Counted from the stretch's first letter, positions 1 through 8,069 are shown. The stretch is DNA of 9,171 nt from Bacteroidaceae bacterium (GCA_016284115.1 JAEEOD010000168.1:1-9171); one strand, 5' to 3'. Translations and numbers: made by a program. Notes: generated by a model not told the origin, from the sequence alone.

Positions 1-3000
1 TCAGGTGTAGTAAGGTTGATGGCATCGCCCATAGCATTGTGTAAGTCAAGGTCGTCGATGAGAATCACTTTCACCTTACTCTCATCAATATAGAATCCCT
101 CCTTTCTCTTCTCTTCCAGAACTTTGTGTATGGTGAGCAACACCTTTGCCTCGCTGTCGTCGAGCATGTATTGAAGGCGGTCTAACGGATAATCAATATC
201 CAACGGTGTGTATGCAGCTCCAGCCTTATGAATGGCATGTACCGCCAACACAAATTCCTTGCTTCGTTCAGTAAACACACAAACAAAGTCGTTTGGTTTC
301 ACACCTTCTTCTACAAGCAAATGCGCCAAAGCATTACTGCAGTGGTCTAGTTCTGCATAAGTATATTGACTGTTTTCGTCAGATACAGCTATGGCATCAG
401 GTTGTTGTACTGCACGCATTGAAAACGTTTCAATGAAAGTTTTGCTGAGGTCATATGACTTCTGTTCCCCTTTCGATAGTCGAAGAATTGATGCCGTATC
501 GGCTTCGGACAAAAAAGGAACATCCTGAAGCTTCTCAACACCAGTAGCCCCCTGAGCCACATTCTTCACCATGTTGGCGAAGCACTCGATATCTTGTCGT
601 GAATATAGGTTTTTATCGAACTCCAGCCTCATTATATAATTGTCACCCTGCGGCATCACATCGATGTCGAGAGGCAACTTTGTCTGATTAAGTGCCAGAA
701 TCATGTTGTCTTCATCATGAGTACTACTTTCATCAACAGGTTGATAGACGTACATGATTTCAGGACGTAATCCGTAGAGTTCCACCATCTTTGTAAATGG
801 ATAGAAATCGCGCGATTGTGTTTCAAGCAACTGTTCCTGCATTCTCTTCACAGCATCAGCAACAGGCTCTTTTGCACTTCCAGCTGACCAAACGGCAGGT
901 ATCGTCTTGACAAACATACCCATAATACCCATCGTGCGAGGATCACTACGACCATTGTTAATAGTAGTGATGACAACATCCTCATTCCATGTCACTGTCT
1001 GAAGGACATGCATCAACACCGTTAGGAAGTAACTATTTGGTGTCAAGCCATTATCTTGGCAGAATGGTGTGATTGACTGACCTTCTATTGTCATGTTCAC
1101 CACAGTTCCATCAGAGTCATTTTTGTTGGATGAATGTGGATAAACGGTGGAATCCTTACCCTCAAGCATATTTTTGAAGTATGATTCGGCTTCAGTATAT
1201 TGCGCAGAATTGGTGAGTTTATACTCATCCAATGCGAAGTCAAAAGCTGTGTAGTTTTCTTCTTCAACAGACTCTCCATCATAGGCTTTCTTAATGTCGG
1301 AAAGCAGGAAGAGCGATGATGCTCCATCATAAATGGAATGGTGAATGTCCATAAAGAGATACACATCAAGACCATAAGAATAGACTTCCAATCGGTACAG
1401 GGTATCATGATATAGGTCGAAGGGACGCACTCGACTCTGGAAAAATGCTTCTTCAGGCTGTTCTTTCAGCATTTCACACATAATGATGGGCTCTTCTTCG
1501 TCGCGACGAATCTGCATCACATCGCCATCGTGTTGAACAAAGTGTGTCTTCAAATAAGGATGAGCATTTATGACAACCTTCAGCGCTTCACATAGCCGCT
1601 TGGCATCACCCCCACGAAAGACATGTACTTCTGGAATGTTATATTGTGTGGTATCACGGTGTAACTCCCAGTCGAGGAATACACCACGCTGATTCTCAGT
1701 AATGGGATAATAGTAGTGCTTGCCTTGTGGCCACAACTCAGCAGCTTCTAAAGAGGTACTAAGAGTTACTTCCTCACGTTTGTTGTCAATAAATGCTGCC
1801 AACTGACGAATCGATGGATACTGCATGACATCCTTGATGGTTATCTGTACACCAAACTCGTTGTAGGCAGCCATAGAAAAACGCATGGAACTGATTGAGG
1901 TTAGTCCCATAGAGATGAGATTCGTCGTTACACCAAAATTATTGAGCTTAAGCATCTCGGCAGCCAGATTAAAGAGTTTCTTTTCTGTTTCTGTCTCAGG
2001 TGCAATGATTTCCTCAGCCTTTACTTCAGGCAATGGAAGTGCTTTGGTATTCACCTTACCATTGGGTGTCAGCGGCATCTCTTTTAACTGCATATATGCT
2101 GTAGGCACCATGTAGTCAGTGAGCTTTTCAGCCAGATAAGCCTTTAGCTTGTCAACGTCAATAGGAGTTCTGGCAGTATAGTATGCACACAGATGTTGCA
2201 CACCACCAATTTCCTTTACTTGAACACTCTCCATCAGGATGTCGGGATAGGCAGCTATCAGCGACTCTATCTCACCAAGTTCAATACGGAAGCCACGCAA
2301 TTTCACCTGTGAGTCGATACGGCCTAAATACTCTATCTGACTATCTTCATTGTAGCGTACTAGATCGCCCGTATGGTAAATTTTACCTTCAACAAATCTA
2401 CATTCAGAGAACTTCTCCCTAGTCAACTCGTCCTGCTTCCAGTAGCCTGAAGCCATTTGAGGGCCTGCCATGCACAATTCACCAGCTATCCCCAAAGGTA
2501 GAAGATGACCGAACTGGTCAACAACGTATGCAGAGAGATTATCCAAGGGACGCCCGATAGGTATGTTTTTGTATTCCTTGCTTGGCTGGATGTCATAGAA
2601 AGTAGCATCAACAGTAAACTCTGTCGGACCATAGGTGTTAATGAGGCGACATTTGCACTCAGGAGAAGCCGTCATTTTCTCACCACCCACCACAAGGTAA
2701 TCTACTGGCAGGTCAGGATAGAGTTGTAGCAACATCTGTCCCAACTGCGTAGTATAACATCCGCCCGTGATGCCGTTATCAACAATGAAGTCATGTAGCA
2801 AAATGAGGTCTTTACGGGCATCCTGAGGGACGGTGTAAAGCGTGCCGCCGACGATGAGTACCGGATAGAGGTCTTCAACTGAAGCATCGAACGAGAAACT
2901 CGAGTGGCAGCAGATGCGGCTCTGTGGAGTATGGTGCCACTCCTTGGCGATGAACTGCACAAAATTAGCCTTCGCACGATGTGGAATCATCACGCCCTTC

Positions 3001-4832
3001 GGCTTGCCTGTTGAGCCAGAAGTGTATATCATGTAAGCGATGCCATCAGGGGTGGCATAATTGACGGATGTGTAGTCGGCAATTTTGTCGCCACTATGAT
3101 TGTCTACCACAGCCTCTATAAAGTCTTCAATGAACAAAATATTCTTTGATGAGAAATTGTTATCCGTTCCCCCAGTCTTCTCATCAAAAATAATATGTGA
3201 AGTGATGAGCACCTGACTCTCAGAGTCCTCCAGCATGTAGAGCAGTCGGTCAATAGGATAATCATAGTCAAGTGGTACATACGCACCGCCTGCCTTCTCT
3301 ATGCCGATGGCTGCTACAAGAAACTCCTTCTGGTAGCCCAGCATGATACTGACAAATGGAGATGATGCATCTGATGAACCAACACCCAATGTTCGAAGCT
3401 TGAGAGCCAATGCTCCGGAAAGCATATTCAATTCGGAATAGGTAAATGCTCCCTGCTCGTCAACAACAGCGTTGGCATCAGGTGTCTTTCCTGCCTGTTG
3501 GATGAAAAGAGACGGGAAAGTGGCACTGCCTTCAAAGAAAAGCGTTTTGCCTCTAGATGCACTCAGTATTTGCTGTTCTTCCTGGGGAGTTAACATTTTG
3601 ATTTCGCTAAGTACATATTCTGGATGTTCCATCATGTCTTCCACGCAAGCTTTGATGCAGTTAGCAACCATATAAAGTGTATCTTCACTGTTCAAGGCAT
3701 CGCTCGACTCCATACGGATTTCGTAATCTCCGTCTTTCAGGTAAATCACACATGACATATCATCATCAATTCTACCCTTTGAAATTTGTACGGGCTTACA
3801 GCGTTCCTCTTCCAACTCAAAAAACTCCTGCATGGCAACACCTTGAAAACCGAAGCTTATTCTAGGCTCCTGATGTAAGTCGCGACAGAAATGATTAAAA
3901 GGATAGGCATTATAACGGATGCTGCTCATCAGTTCAGTTCGGAATGTCTTGATAAAGTCCATCACCTTCTGCTGTCCAGAAACCTTAGCAAGAATAGGCA
4001 CAGACTTCACAAACATACCATAAGCATTACGCAGACGCTTGTCCATACGACCATGATTGATACTATAATAAGCTACATCCGACTGGCGCGTAAGCTTCGA
4101 CAATACAAGACTGAAGGCTGCCATGAAAAGAAGATTGCTCTGTGTACCCTGCTGCTTACACCATTCATCTACAGTCTGCTGAGAAATGAATGCCGACTTC
4201 CTGACCATCATTCCCAGATGGTTCTCCGTGTTACCAGCCAGAGAGACAAAGTCTATTCCTTCAAATTTCTCCGTATAATACTTTTTTGCTCGTTCATACT
4301 GCTCTGACTGAAGGCTCTTCTCCTCATCAAGGGCATAGTCATACATTCCGTATTCATTAGGTATTAACTCCTCACCACGATATGCAGCAGGTAAGTCCAC
4401 TAATGTCAGGTTAGGAGCCAGCGTCATACCATCGCAAATGGCGTGTTGGCATTCAAAAAGGACATAATTGTTGCGTTCGCCCTCAATGAGTTCAGCTCGC
4501 ATTAGCGGTTCACCGCTTAATAAATCATATGGTCTTACAAAACCATTTGAAATGTATTGCTCAGCCTGACTGTCACTCATCTTTTTACGCAAGATGGGAA
4601 TCACCATATTATCATCGCAATATTGCCGTGGACTCCCATCTTCTAAGATGAAACGGGTGCGCAGTTCCTTGCGGACATGAATGATCCTCTGTAATGCCTG
4701 ATCAATTTTATCAAAACTGATACTTTTCGGCAGGACTGCACACATTGGTATGTTATACTGAGTTGATGAGGGATCCTTAAGGGTCTCCATAAAGACTCCC
4801 AACTGCGACTGTAATAAAGGGTATGTTTTCAT
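1..4832 (-). CDS. Non-ribosomal peptide synthetase, C-A-PCP-C-A..., 3' end outside window
   Basis: A multi-modular enzyme that would build a peptide on phosphopantetheine-tethered thiolation domains in the cytoplasm. The frame is open from ATG at 4832 to the left edge (1,610 codons, no stop), so the C-terminus is missing. Domains in residue order: condensation 1 (~5-412, active-site QHAICDG at 129-135), adenylation 1 (~437-935, TSGSTGKPKG from 604, NTYGPTE from 732, TGD 821-823, catalytic Lys926 in PNGKV), carrier (~945-1015, Ser979 in GLTSISS), condensation 2 (~1040-1432, HHSIYDG 1164-1170), adenylation 2 (from ~1465, truncated before its P-loop-like motif). No epimerase or methyltransferase lies between the visible domains. 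The start was chosen because ATG 4832 falls just before the first condensation motif and 28 bases after the stop of the upstream exporter gene, so the two are probably cotranscribed. Family assignment is certain; product and release mechanism cannot be seen. Confidence 0.96.
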   Translation of the reverse strand, partial: MKTYPLLQSQLGVFMETLKDPSSTQYNIPMCAVLPKSISFDKIDQALQRIIHVRKELRTRFILEDGSPRQYCDDNMVIPILRKKMSDSQAEQYISNGFVRPYDLLSGEPLMRAELIEGERNNYVLFECQHAICDGMTLAPNLTLVDLPAAYRGEELIPNEYGMYDYALDEEKSLQSEQYERAKKYYTEKFEGIDFVSLAGNTENHLGMMVRKSAFISQQTVDEWCKQQGTQSNLLFMAAFSLVLSKLTRQSDVAYYSINHGRMDKRLRNAYGMFVKSVPILAKVSGQQKVMDFIKTFRTELMSSIRYNAYPFNHFCRDLHQEPRISFGFQGVAMQEFFELEEERCKPVQISKGRIDDDMSCVIYLKDGDYEIRMESSDALNSEDTLYMVANCIKACVEDMMEHPEYVLSEIKMLTPQEEQQILSASRGKTLFFEGSATFPSLFIQQAGKTPDANAVVDEQGAFTYSELNMLSGALALKLRTLGVGSSDASSPFVSIMLGYQKEFLVAAIGIEKAGGAYVPLDYDYPIDRLLYMLEDSESQVLITSHIIFDEKTGGTDNNFSSKNILFIEDFIEAVVDNHSGDKIADYTSVNYATPDGIAYMIYTSGSTGKPKGVMIPHRAKANFVQFIAKEWHHTPQSRICCHSSFSFDASVEDLYPVLIVGGTLYTVPQDARKDLILLHDFIVDNGITGGCYTTQLGQMLLQLYPDLPVDYLVVGGEKMTASPECKCRLINTYGPTEFTVDATFYDIQPSKEYKNIPIGRPLDNLSAYVVDQFGHLLPLGIAGELCMAGPQMASGYWKQDELTREKFSECRFVEGKIYHTGDLVRYNEDSQIEYLGRIDSQVKLRGFRIELGEIESLIAAYPDILMESVQVKEIGGVQHLCAYYTARTPIDVDKLKAYLAEKLTDYMVPTAYMQLKEMPLTPNGKVNTKALPLPEVKAEEIIAPETETEKKLFNLAAEMLKLNNFGVTTNLISMGLTSISSMRFSMAAYNEFGVQITIKDVMQYPSIRQLAAFIDNKREEVTLSTSLEAAELWPQGKHYYYPITENQRGVFLDWELHRDTTQYNIPEVHVFRGGDAKRLCEALKVVINAHPYLKTHFVQHDGDVMQIRRDEEEPIIMCEMLKEQPEEAFFQSRVRPFDLYHDTLYRLEVYSYGLDVYLFMDIHHSIYDGASSLFLLSDIKKAYDGESVEEENYTAFDFALDEYKLTNSAQYTEAESYFKNMLEGKDSTVYPHSSNKNDSDGTVVNMTIEGQSITPFCQDNGLTPNSYFLTVLMHVLQTVTWNEDVVITTINNGRSDPRTMGIMGMFVKTIPAVWSAGSAKEPVADAVKRMQEQLLETQSRDFYPFTKMVELYGLRPEIMYVYQPVDESSTHDEDNMILALNQTKLPLDIDVMPQGDNYIMRLEFDKNLYSRQDIECFANMVKNVAQGATGVEKLQDVPFLSEADTASILRLSKGEQKSYDLSKTFIETFSMRAVQQPDAIAVSDENSQYTYAELDHCSNALAHLLVEEGVKPNDFVCVFTERSKEFVLAVHAIHKAGAAYTPLDIDYPLDRLQYMLDDSEAKVLLTIHKVLEEKRKEGFYIDESKVKVILIDDLDLHNAMGDAINLTTP
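3..440 (-). other. Adenylation domain 2 of the NRPS, N-terminal part only
   Basis: Residues ~1465-1610. The first core motifs are visible (YTYAELD at 1490-1496, and KAGAAYTPLDIDYP around Gly1538). The window ends before the TSGSTG loop and before all substrate-pocket residues, so its amino acid cannot be guessed. It is clearly diverged from adenylation domain 1 across the shared part, so there is no sign of a recent module duplication. Confidence 0.9.
537..1715 (-). other. Condensation domain 2 of the NRPS
   Basis: Residues ~1040-1432. It opens with the YPITENQRGVFLDWE-type N-terminal motif of condensation domains and has a full active site, HHSIYDG (1164-1170). It would join the amino acid on the first carrier to the one loaded by the second adenylation domain. 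No epimerase precedes it, which fits an LCL-type domain; that subtype is inferred from context, not from subtype-specific residues. Confidence 0.9.
1788..2000 (-). other. Peptidyl carrier (thiolation) domain 1 of the NRPS
   Basis: Residues ~945-1015, about 70 long as usual for a carrier domain. Phosphopantetheine attaches to Ser979 in MGLTSISS. The GLTS form replaces the more common GGHS but keeps the essential serine. The domain needs activation by a phosphopantetheinyl transferase, which is not encoded in the window. Confidence 0.88.
2028..3524 (-). other. Adenylation domain 1 of the NRPS
   Basis: Residues ~437-935, complete. Core motifs are present: KAGGAYVPLDYDYP, YTSGSTGKPKG (603-612), FDASVEDL (648-655), NTYGPTE (732-738), YHTGD (819-823), and PNGKV with Lys926. 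Aligning by eye on the gramicidin synthetase A phenylalanine domain gives binding-pocket residues D649, A650, E653, C692, V714, G716, T733, V741, D742, K926. Asp649 should hold the substrate alpha-amino group. Two acidic side chains in the pocket (E653, D742) lean towards a polar or basic substrate, but I recognise no exact published code. Confidence 0.9.
3597..4820 (-). other. Condensation domain 1 of the NRPS (N-terminal)
   Basis: Residues ~5-412. The HHxxxDG active-site motif reads QHAICDG: the first His is replaced by Gln129, while the second His (130), normally the catalytic one, and Asp134-Gly135 are kept. The enzyme begins directly with this domain and no adenylation or carrier domain precedes it. 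It is therefore either a starter condensation domain that puts an acyl group on the first amino acid, or it accepts a chain from another synthetase encoded elsewhere. Sequence alone does not decide between these. Confidence 0.9.
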
Positions 4833-4860
4833 AATCTTCGATTTGTCTTTTTCTGTCTAT

Positions 4861-6612
4861 TCAGGATTCTTTCCATTTCATAAAAGTCATGTTTTGACCA
4901 TACATATACTGATAGTCAATGTCTTCACAGAGACCATTCAGTATTTTCAGTCCGCTACGTCGTTTCTCCACATCAAAGTGAACAGGGTCAAAGGCACGGC
5001 CGTCGTCCTTGACAGAGACACACAGTTGTTCGCCTTGGGTATGGATATGTAGGTCAATGTAGTGGCGTTCAATATTGCGCCCCGCATGACAAGTAATGTT
5101 GAGCAGTATCTCCTCAATGCATAGAGCAATGCTGTTGGCCAGTTTCTTTTCTATACCAGCCTTTTCAAGGTAATCATGTATGGTCAGCATCGAACTGGCT
5201 ATCTGCTCTTTGTTGGCACGGATAGATATGTTAAGCGCGTTTTTCTCCTCTTCTGTAGCTATGGGCACCAATGTAAGATGGGTGACATGACCTTTCTTCA
5301 TTCTGACCACTTCAGTAATCAGCAGTGTCAAAACTATCGCCACAATGCCTGTAAAAGGGAAGGCATACCAAATGGCATCTTTACCAGCCACCTCAGGCCA
5401 TATTAACAAACTTGGGATGAGAATGACAGGGAACGAAAGAACAATAAGCACTGTTAGAGTCATATAACCTAACATTTGGTATATGTTAGCCAGCGTGAGT
5501 GCCAGCAGGATAAACGGTAACATAGGGGCAAAGATGCGTAACACACGATCTGCGTATAACGTCAGTTCGGGGGTATTAGACCCAAATAACATACTTATGA
5601 GTCCAGGGAACAGTTCTATTATAACAACCACCACGAGCAAGCTGAAAAATACCAACGTAATGGCTTTCTTGACAAGCATTCGCAAACCGATATAGTCTTG
5701 TTGTCCTCTAAGAAATCCACCTATTGACAGCGCCGTAGATCCGATGCCACCTGAGAACAGCATACCTATTGAAAGAAGATTGAGGCACACCGACAAAGTG
5801 AACATTCCATCGGCTCCTTGTTTGTTCTGAATGATATTGTTCATCAGTAGGAACATAACTGTCAGCACCAGATTACTGATAATAAGCGGAGTGCCCTGTA
5901 GGGTATTTTCGCCCAAACTTTTCCAGTTTGCCTTGGCAAAGGGGTTAATTCTGAATGAGCATTGCTTACCATAGAGATAACGTGACAAGAAAAGGATATT
6001 GAACACTGCAGATGTGATGGTAGCGTAAGCCGACCCAGCAATGCTTAACTTGAACACGCCAACAAGCAGCAGGTCAAGGAAGATGTTCAGTATGGCCACG
6101 AGGATGATCGACTTTGTCACCAATTCAGGATGTCCGTCTATAGACACCGAGGCATTGGCAAAGGTGGACGTCATGGTGACGACAGCAAAACTCATCATCA
6201 CAGTCATATAAGTGTCAAAATATGAACGAAGCCGCTCCTCATGGCAGATAAGATTTGATATGGGTTGCTTGTATATCCAGCTCACGACAGCGATTAACAC
6301 ACCAACAATGATAACAGACAATAAAGCAGTAGAAAGCAAATATTCCACCCTTTTCTTATCGCGCTCACCTAATGCCCTGGCAGCTACAATTGTGGCACTG
6401 ATGCCAAAAAGCGTGCCGAACGAGGTGATGAGCAGCGAAATAGGGGTAAAGAGGTTGATGGCCGAAAGAGCATCTGGGGCTACCAGGTGACTGACGATGA
6501 TGCCGTCAATAGTGGTGTTAAGCTGACTGACAGCCATCGTTAATATGGAGGCAAATAGGTAATTCCTCATTGCCTTGGTTATCAAGTATGAATTTCTTCC
6601 TTCTGCATTCAT
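4861..6612 (-). CDS. MATE-family efflux transporter fused to a C-terminal GHKL/anti-sigma-type ATPase domain
   Basis: Inner-membrane exporter of 583 residues. Residues ~15-440 form the MATE fold: about 12 hydrophobic helices in two halves, an AARALGERDKKRVEYLL loop (77-93) and a second half from ~235. Plain MATE proteins are about 450 residues; here ~140 more follow. Residues ~460-583 match the HATPase_c_2 domain of RsbW/SpoIIAB-type anti-sigma kinases: an N-box CIEEILLN (498-505, Asn505 for Mg), a G1 box DDGRAFDP (536-543), a G2-like SGLKIL (553-558) and a terminal YGQNMTFMKW strand. The tail is cytoplasmic if the usual 12-helix topology holds. It is first in an operon with the peptide synthetase, 28 bases downstream, so export of the peptide product is the likely role. 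ATG 6612 is preferred over Met15 because a -7 box lies 25 bases upstream. Both halves are confident; the ATPase's function is unknown. Confidence 0.93.
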   Translation of the reverse strand: MNAEGRNSYLITKAMRNYLFASILTMAVSQLNTTIDGIIVSHLVAPDALSAINLFTPISLLITSFGTLFGISATIVAARALGERDKKRVEYLLSTALLSVIIVGVLIAVVSWIYKQPISNLICHEERLRSYFDTYMTVMMSFAVVTMTSTFANASVSIDGHPELVTKSIILVAILNIFLDLLLVGVFKLSIAGSAYATITSAVFNILFLSRYLYGKQCSFRINPFAKANWKSLGENTLQGTPLIISNLVLTVMFLLMNNIIQNKQGADGMFTLSVCLNLLSIGMLFSGGIGSTALSIGGFLRGQQDYIGLRMLVKKAITLVFFSLLVVVVIIELFPGLISMLFGSNTPELTLYADRVLRIFAPMLPFILLALTLANIYQMLGYMTLTVLIVLSFPVILIPSLLIWPEVAGKDAIWYAFPFTGIVAIVLTLLITEVVRMKKGHVTHLTLVPIATEEEKNALNISIRANKEQIASSMLTIHDYLEKAGIEKKLANSIALCIEEILLNITCHAGRNIERHYIDLHIHTQGEQLCVSVKDDGRAFDPVHFDVEKRRSGLKILNGLCEDIDYQYMYGQNMTFMKWKES

Positions 6613-6636
6613 GCGGTTGTTTCTTTTAATAACTTA

Positions 6637-6644
6637 CAAATATA
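6637..6644 (-). promoter_or_regulatory. -7 element for the exporter-NRPS operon
   Basis: On the minus strand this reads TATATTTG, an exact match to the Bacteroidota sigma-ABfr -7 consensus TAnnTTTG. It lies 25 bases upstream of the ATG at 6612. The matching -33 TTTG-like element is weak, so strength and exact start are uncertain. Confidence 0.6.
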
Positions 6645-6699
6645 GTTGGAAAAATAAAAAAATACGGGAATAGCTTTCTTAAAATAACTTAAAAAAAGG

Positions 6700-6712
6700 A
6701 TTGTATTACAAT
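6700..6712. repeat. 13-base palindrome, possible operator
   Basis: ATTGTATTACAAT has perfect 6-base arms (ATTGTA/TACAAT) around one central base. It lies between the two divergent promoters, upstream of both -7 boxes, where an activator or shared repressor could bind. In DNA this AT-rich such a palindrome can occur by chance. Confidence 0.3.
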
Positions 6713-6808
6713 ATTAAATAAAATAACAGTTTTCACATTTATCATTATAGTAATTACAAAAGAGAATTCTTTTCAACGGCAAAGCATATTAATCTAGCAG
6801 AAAAGTAT

Positions 6809-6816
6809 TATATTTG
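6809..6816 (+). promoter_or_regulatory. -7 element for the CE15 esterase gene
   Basis: This is TATATTTG on the plus strand, an exact TAnnTTTG match and identical to the box on the opposite strand for the neighbouring operon. It sits 17 bases upstream of the ATG at 6834, implying a very short 5' leader. No good -33 element was seen. Confidence 0.55.
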
Positions 6817-6833
6817 TGGCAAAATAAATCTAC

Positions 6834-8069
6834 ATGAAGATGATAAAAAAACTAATAATCATTGTTTGGGTGTTTCTTTCCCTAACAGTTTCATCAGTTC
6901 AAGCCCAAGAAGCTAATTATGATGAATCTAAGGTGGGTACCTATACCCTACCCGAGGCATTGACCACATTTGATGGTCACAAAGTTACCACAAAGGAACA
7001 GTGGGAGCAAGTACGCCGACAAGAAATACTGAAGCTTTTCCAAGACAATGAGTACGGCATTTTGCCTGAAACCGACATCCAGAAAAGCTACCGTATTGTA
7101 GAAGAAAGAGACGATGCCCTTGGAGGAAAAGCGATTCGCCGTCAGATAGAAATTTCTTTCAGCGCAAATGGCCAGACTCGCCAAATGCTGGTGCTGCTTT
7201 ATATGCCAAAGGGCGTAGAACAATGCCCTGTTTTCGTATCTCCCAACTTCCAGGGAAATGCCACTACAACTACAGACCCAGCCGTTATTGAGTCTCCTTA
7301 CAGCACGCACGGACGAGCAAATCAGACAAGCCGTTGGTCTTATGATCGCATCATCAATGCTGGATATGCTGTAGCTACGTTCCACTACTATGACATCTAT
7401 TACGATAGCGATGACAAGTTAAGTGAAACCATTTATCCATTGTTTGGTATCAACACCAATACAGATCTGCAGGCGAATACAGGCAAAGCCATTACTGCAT
7501 GGGCATGGGGATGTTCTCGTGTATTGGATTACTTGCTTACACTGGATAACATCGACCAGAAACGCACCATCGTTTTAGGCCATTCTCGTTTGGGTAAGGC
7601 TGCCCTTTGGTGTGGTGCTCAGGACGAACGTTTTGCTATGGTTATCTCCAATGATTCAGGTTGCTCAGGTGCTGCATTGTCACGTCGCAATTTTGGAGAG
7701 ACGGTGGAGCGTATCAACACATCTTTTCCTTGGTGGTTCTGCAACAAATACCAGTCATATAATCAAAATATTTCCTCTCTTCCCATAGATCAGCATGAGT
7801 TGCTTGCCTTGGTTGCTCCTCGACCTGTATATGTGGCTAGTGCGCAAGAAGACCAATGGGCTGATCCTCGTGGAGAGTTTCTCTCCCTACAGGAAGCCAG
7901 CAAAGTTTATGCACTCTATGGTTTAGAAACCCTGGAAGGTTGTTCGTTCCCTGCTGTCAACGAGCCTCTCTGGAAAGGCAATTGCGGTTATCATATGCGT
8001 ACAGGTATCCATGATGTAACTGACTATGATTGGCAGGCTTACATCGAATTTGCTAACCTCCATAACTAA
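6834..8069 (+). CDS. Secreted CE15-family glucuronoyl (4-O-methyl-glucuronoyl methyl) esterase-like protein
   Basis: Predicted to cleave ester bonds between lignin alcohols and glucuronic acid side chains of xylan, acting outside the cytoplasm. The 411-residue protein starts with a type I signal peptide (basic MKMIKK, hydrophobic core 7-20, likely cut after VQA24). The alpha/beta-hydrolase fold has the CE15 nucleophile motif GHSRLGK (Ser251) and a catalytic His393 in GIHDVTDYDW. The acid is probably Asp274 in NDSGCSG, 23 residues after the serine, where characterised family members usually have Glu; the acidic group in EDQWADP (339-345) is an alternative. SRRNFGE, LPIDQHELLALVAPRP and WADPRGEF segments are also typical. 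Length fits single-domain bacterial members. It is transcribed divergently from the exporter operon, and its stop overlaps that of the receptor remnant on the other strand. Family is confident; the exact substrate is not. Confidence 0.9.
   Translation: MKMIKKLIIIVWVFLSLTVSSVQAQEANYDESKVGTYTLPEALTTFDGHKVTTKEQWEQVRRQEILKLFQDNEYGILPETDIQKSYRIVEERDDALGGKAIRRQIEISFSANGQTRQMLVLLYMPKGVEQCPVFVSPNFQGNATTTTDPAVIESPYSTHGRANQTSRWSYDRIINAGYAVATFHYYDIYYDSDDKLSETIYPLFGINTNTDLQANTGKAITAWAWGCSRVLDYLLTLDNIDQKRTIVLGHSRLGKAALWCGAQDERFAMVISNDSGCSGAALSRRNFGETVERINTSFPWWFCNKYQSYNQNISSLPIDQHELLALVAPRPVYVASAQEDQWADPRGEFLSLQEASKVYALYGLETLEGCSFPAVNEPLWKGNCGYHMRTGIHDVTDYDWQAYIEFANLHN

Larger units (their letters stand above)
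6613..6833. promoter_or_regulatory. Divergent intergenic region between the exporter-NRPS operon and the CE15 esterase gene
   Basis: A very AT-rich 221-base stretch with no plausible gene. It carries a Bacteroidota -7 box for each direction and a 13-base palindrome roughly midway. A looser AT-rich inverted sequence (AAAAGAGAATTCTTTT) also lies near 6760-6775. No riboswitch or attenuator fold was evident by eye. Confidence 0.75.

Noticed and set aside
3891..4307. A 138-codon open frame on the plus strand
   Set aside because: It lies wholly opposite condensation domain 1, has no recognisable domain and shows biased, shadow-like composition.
1..4832. Recent duplication of NRPS modules
   Set aside because: The paired condensation and adenylation regions share motifs but differ throughout in DNA and protein sequence; no long direct repeat was seen.
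4861..5129. Alternative minus- and plus-strand frames over the end of the exporter gene
   Set aside because: They are shadows of the ATPase domain, which has clear N, G1 and G2 motifs in the main frame.
6948..7385. A 145-codon open frame on the minus strand
   Set aside because: It is antisense to the well-supported CE15 gene and has no family resemblance.
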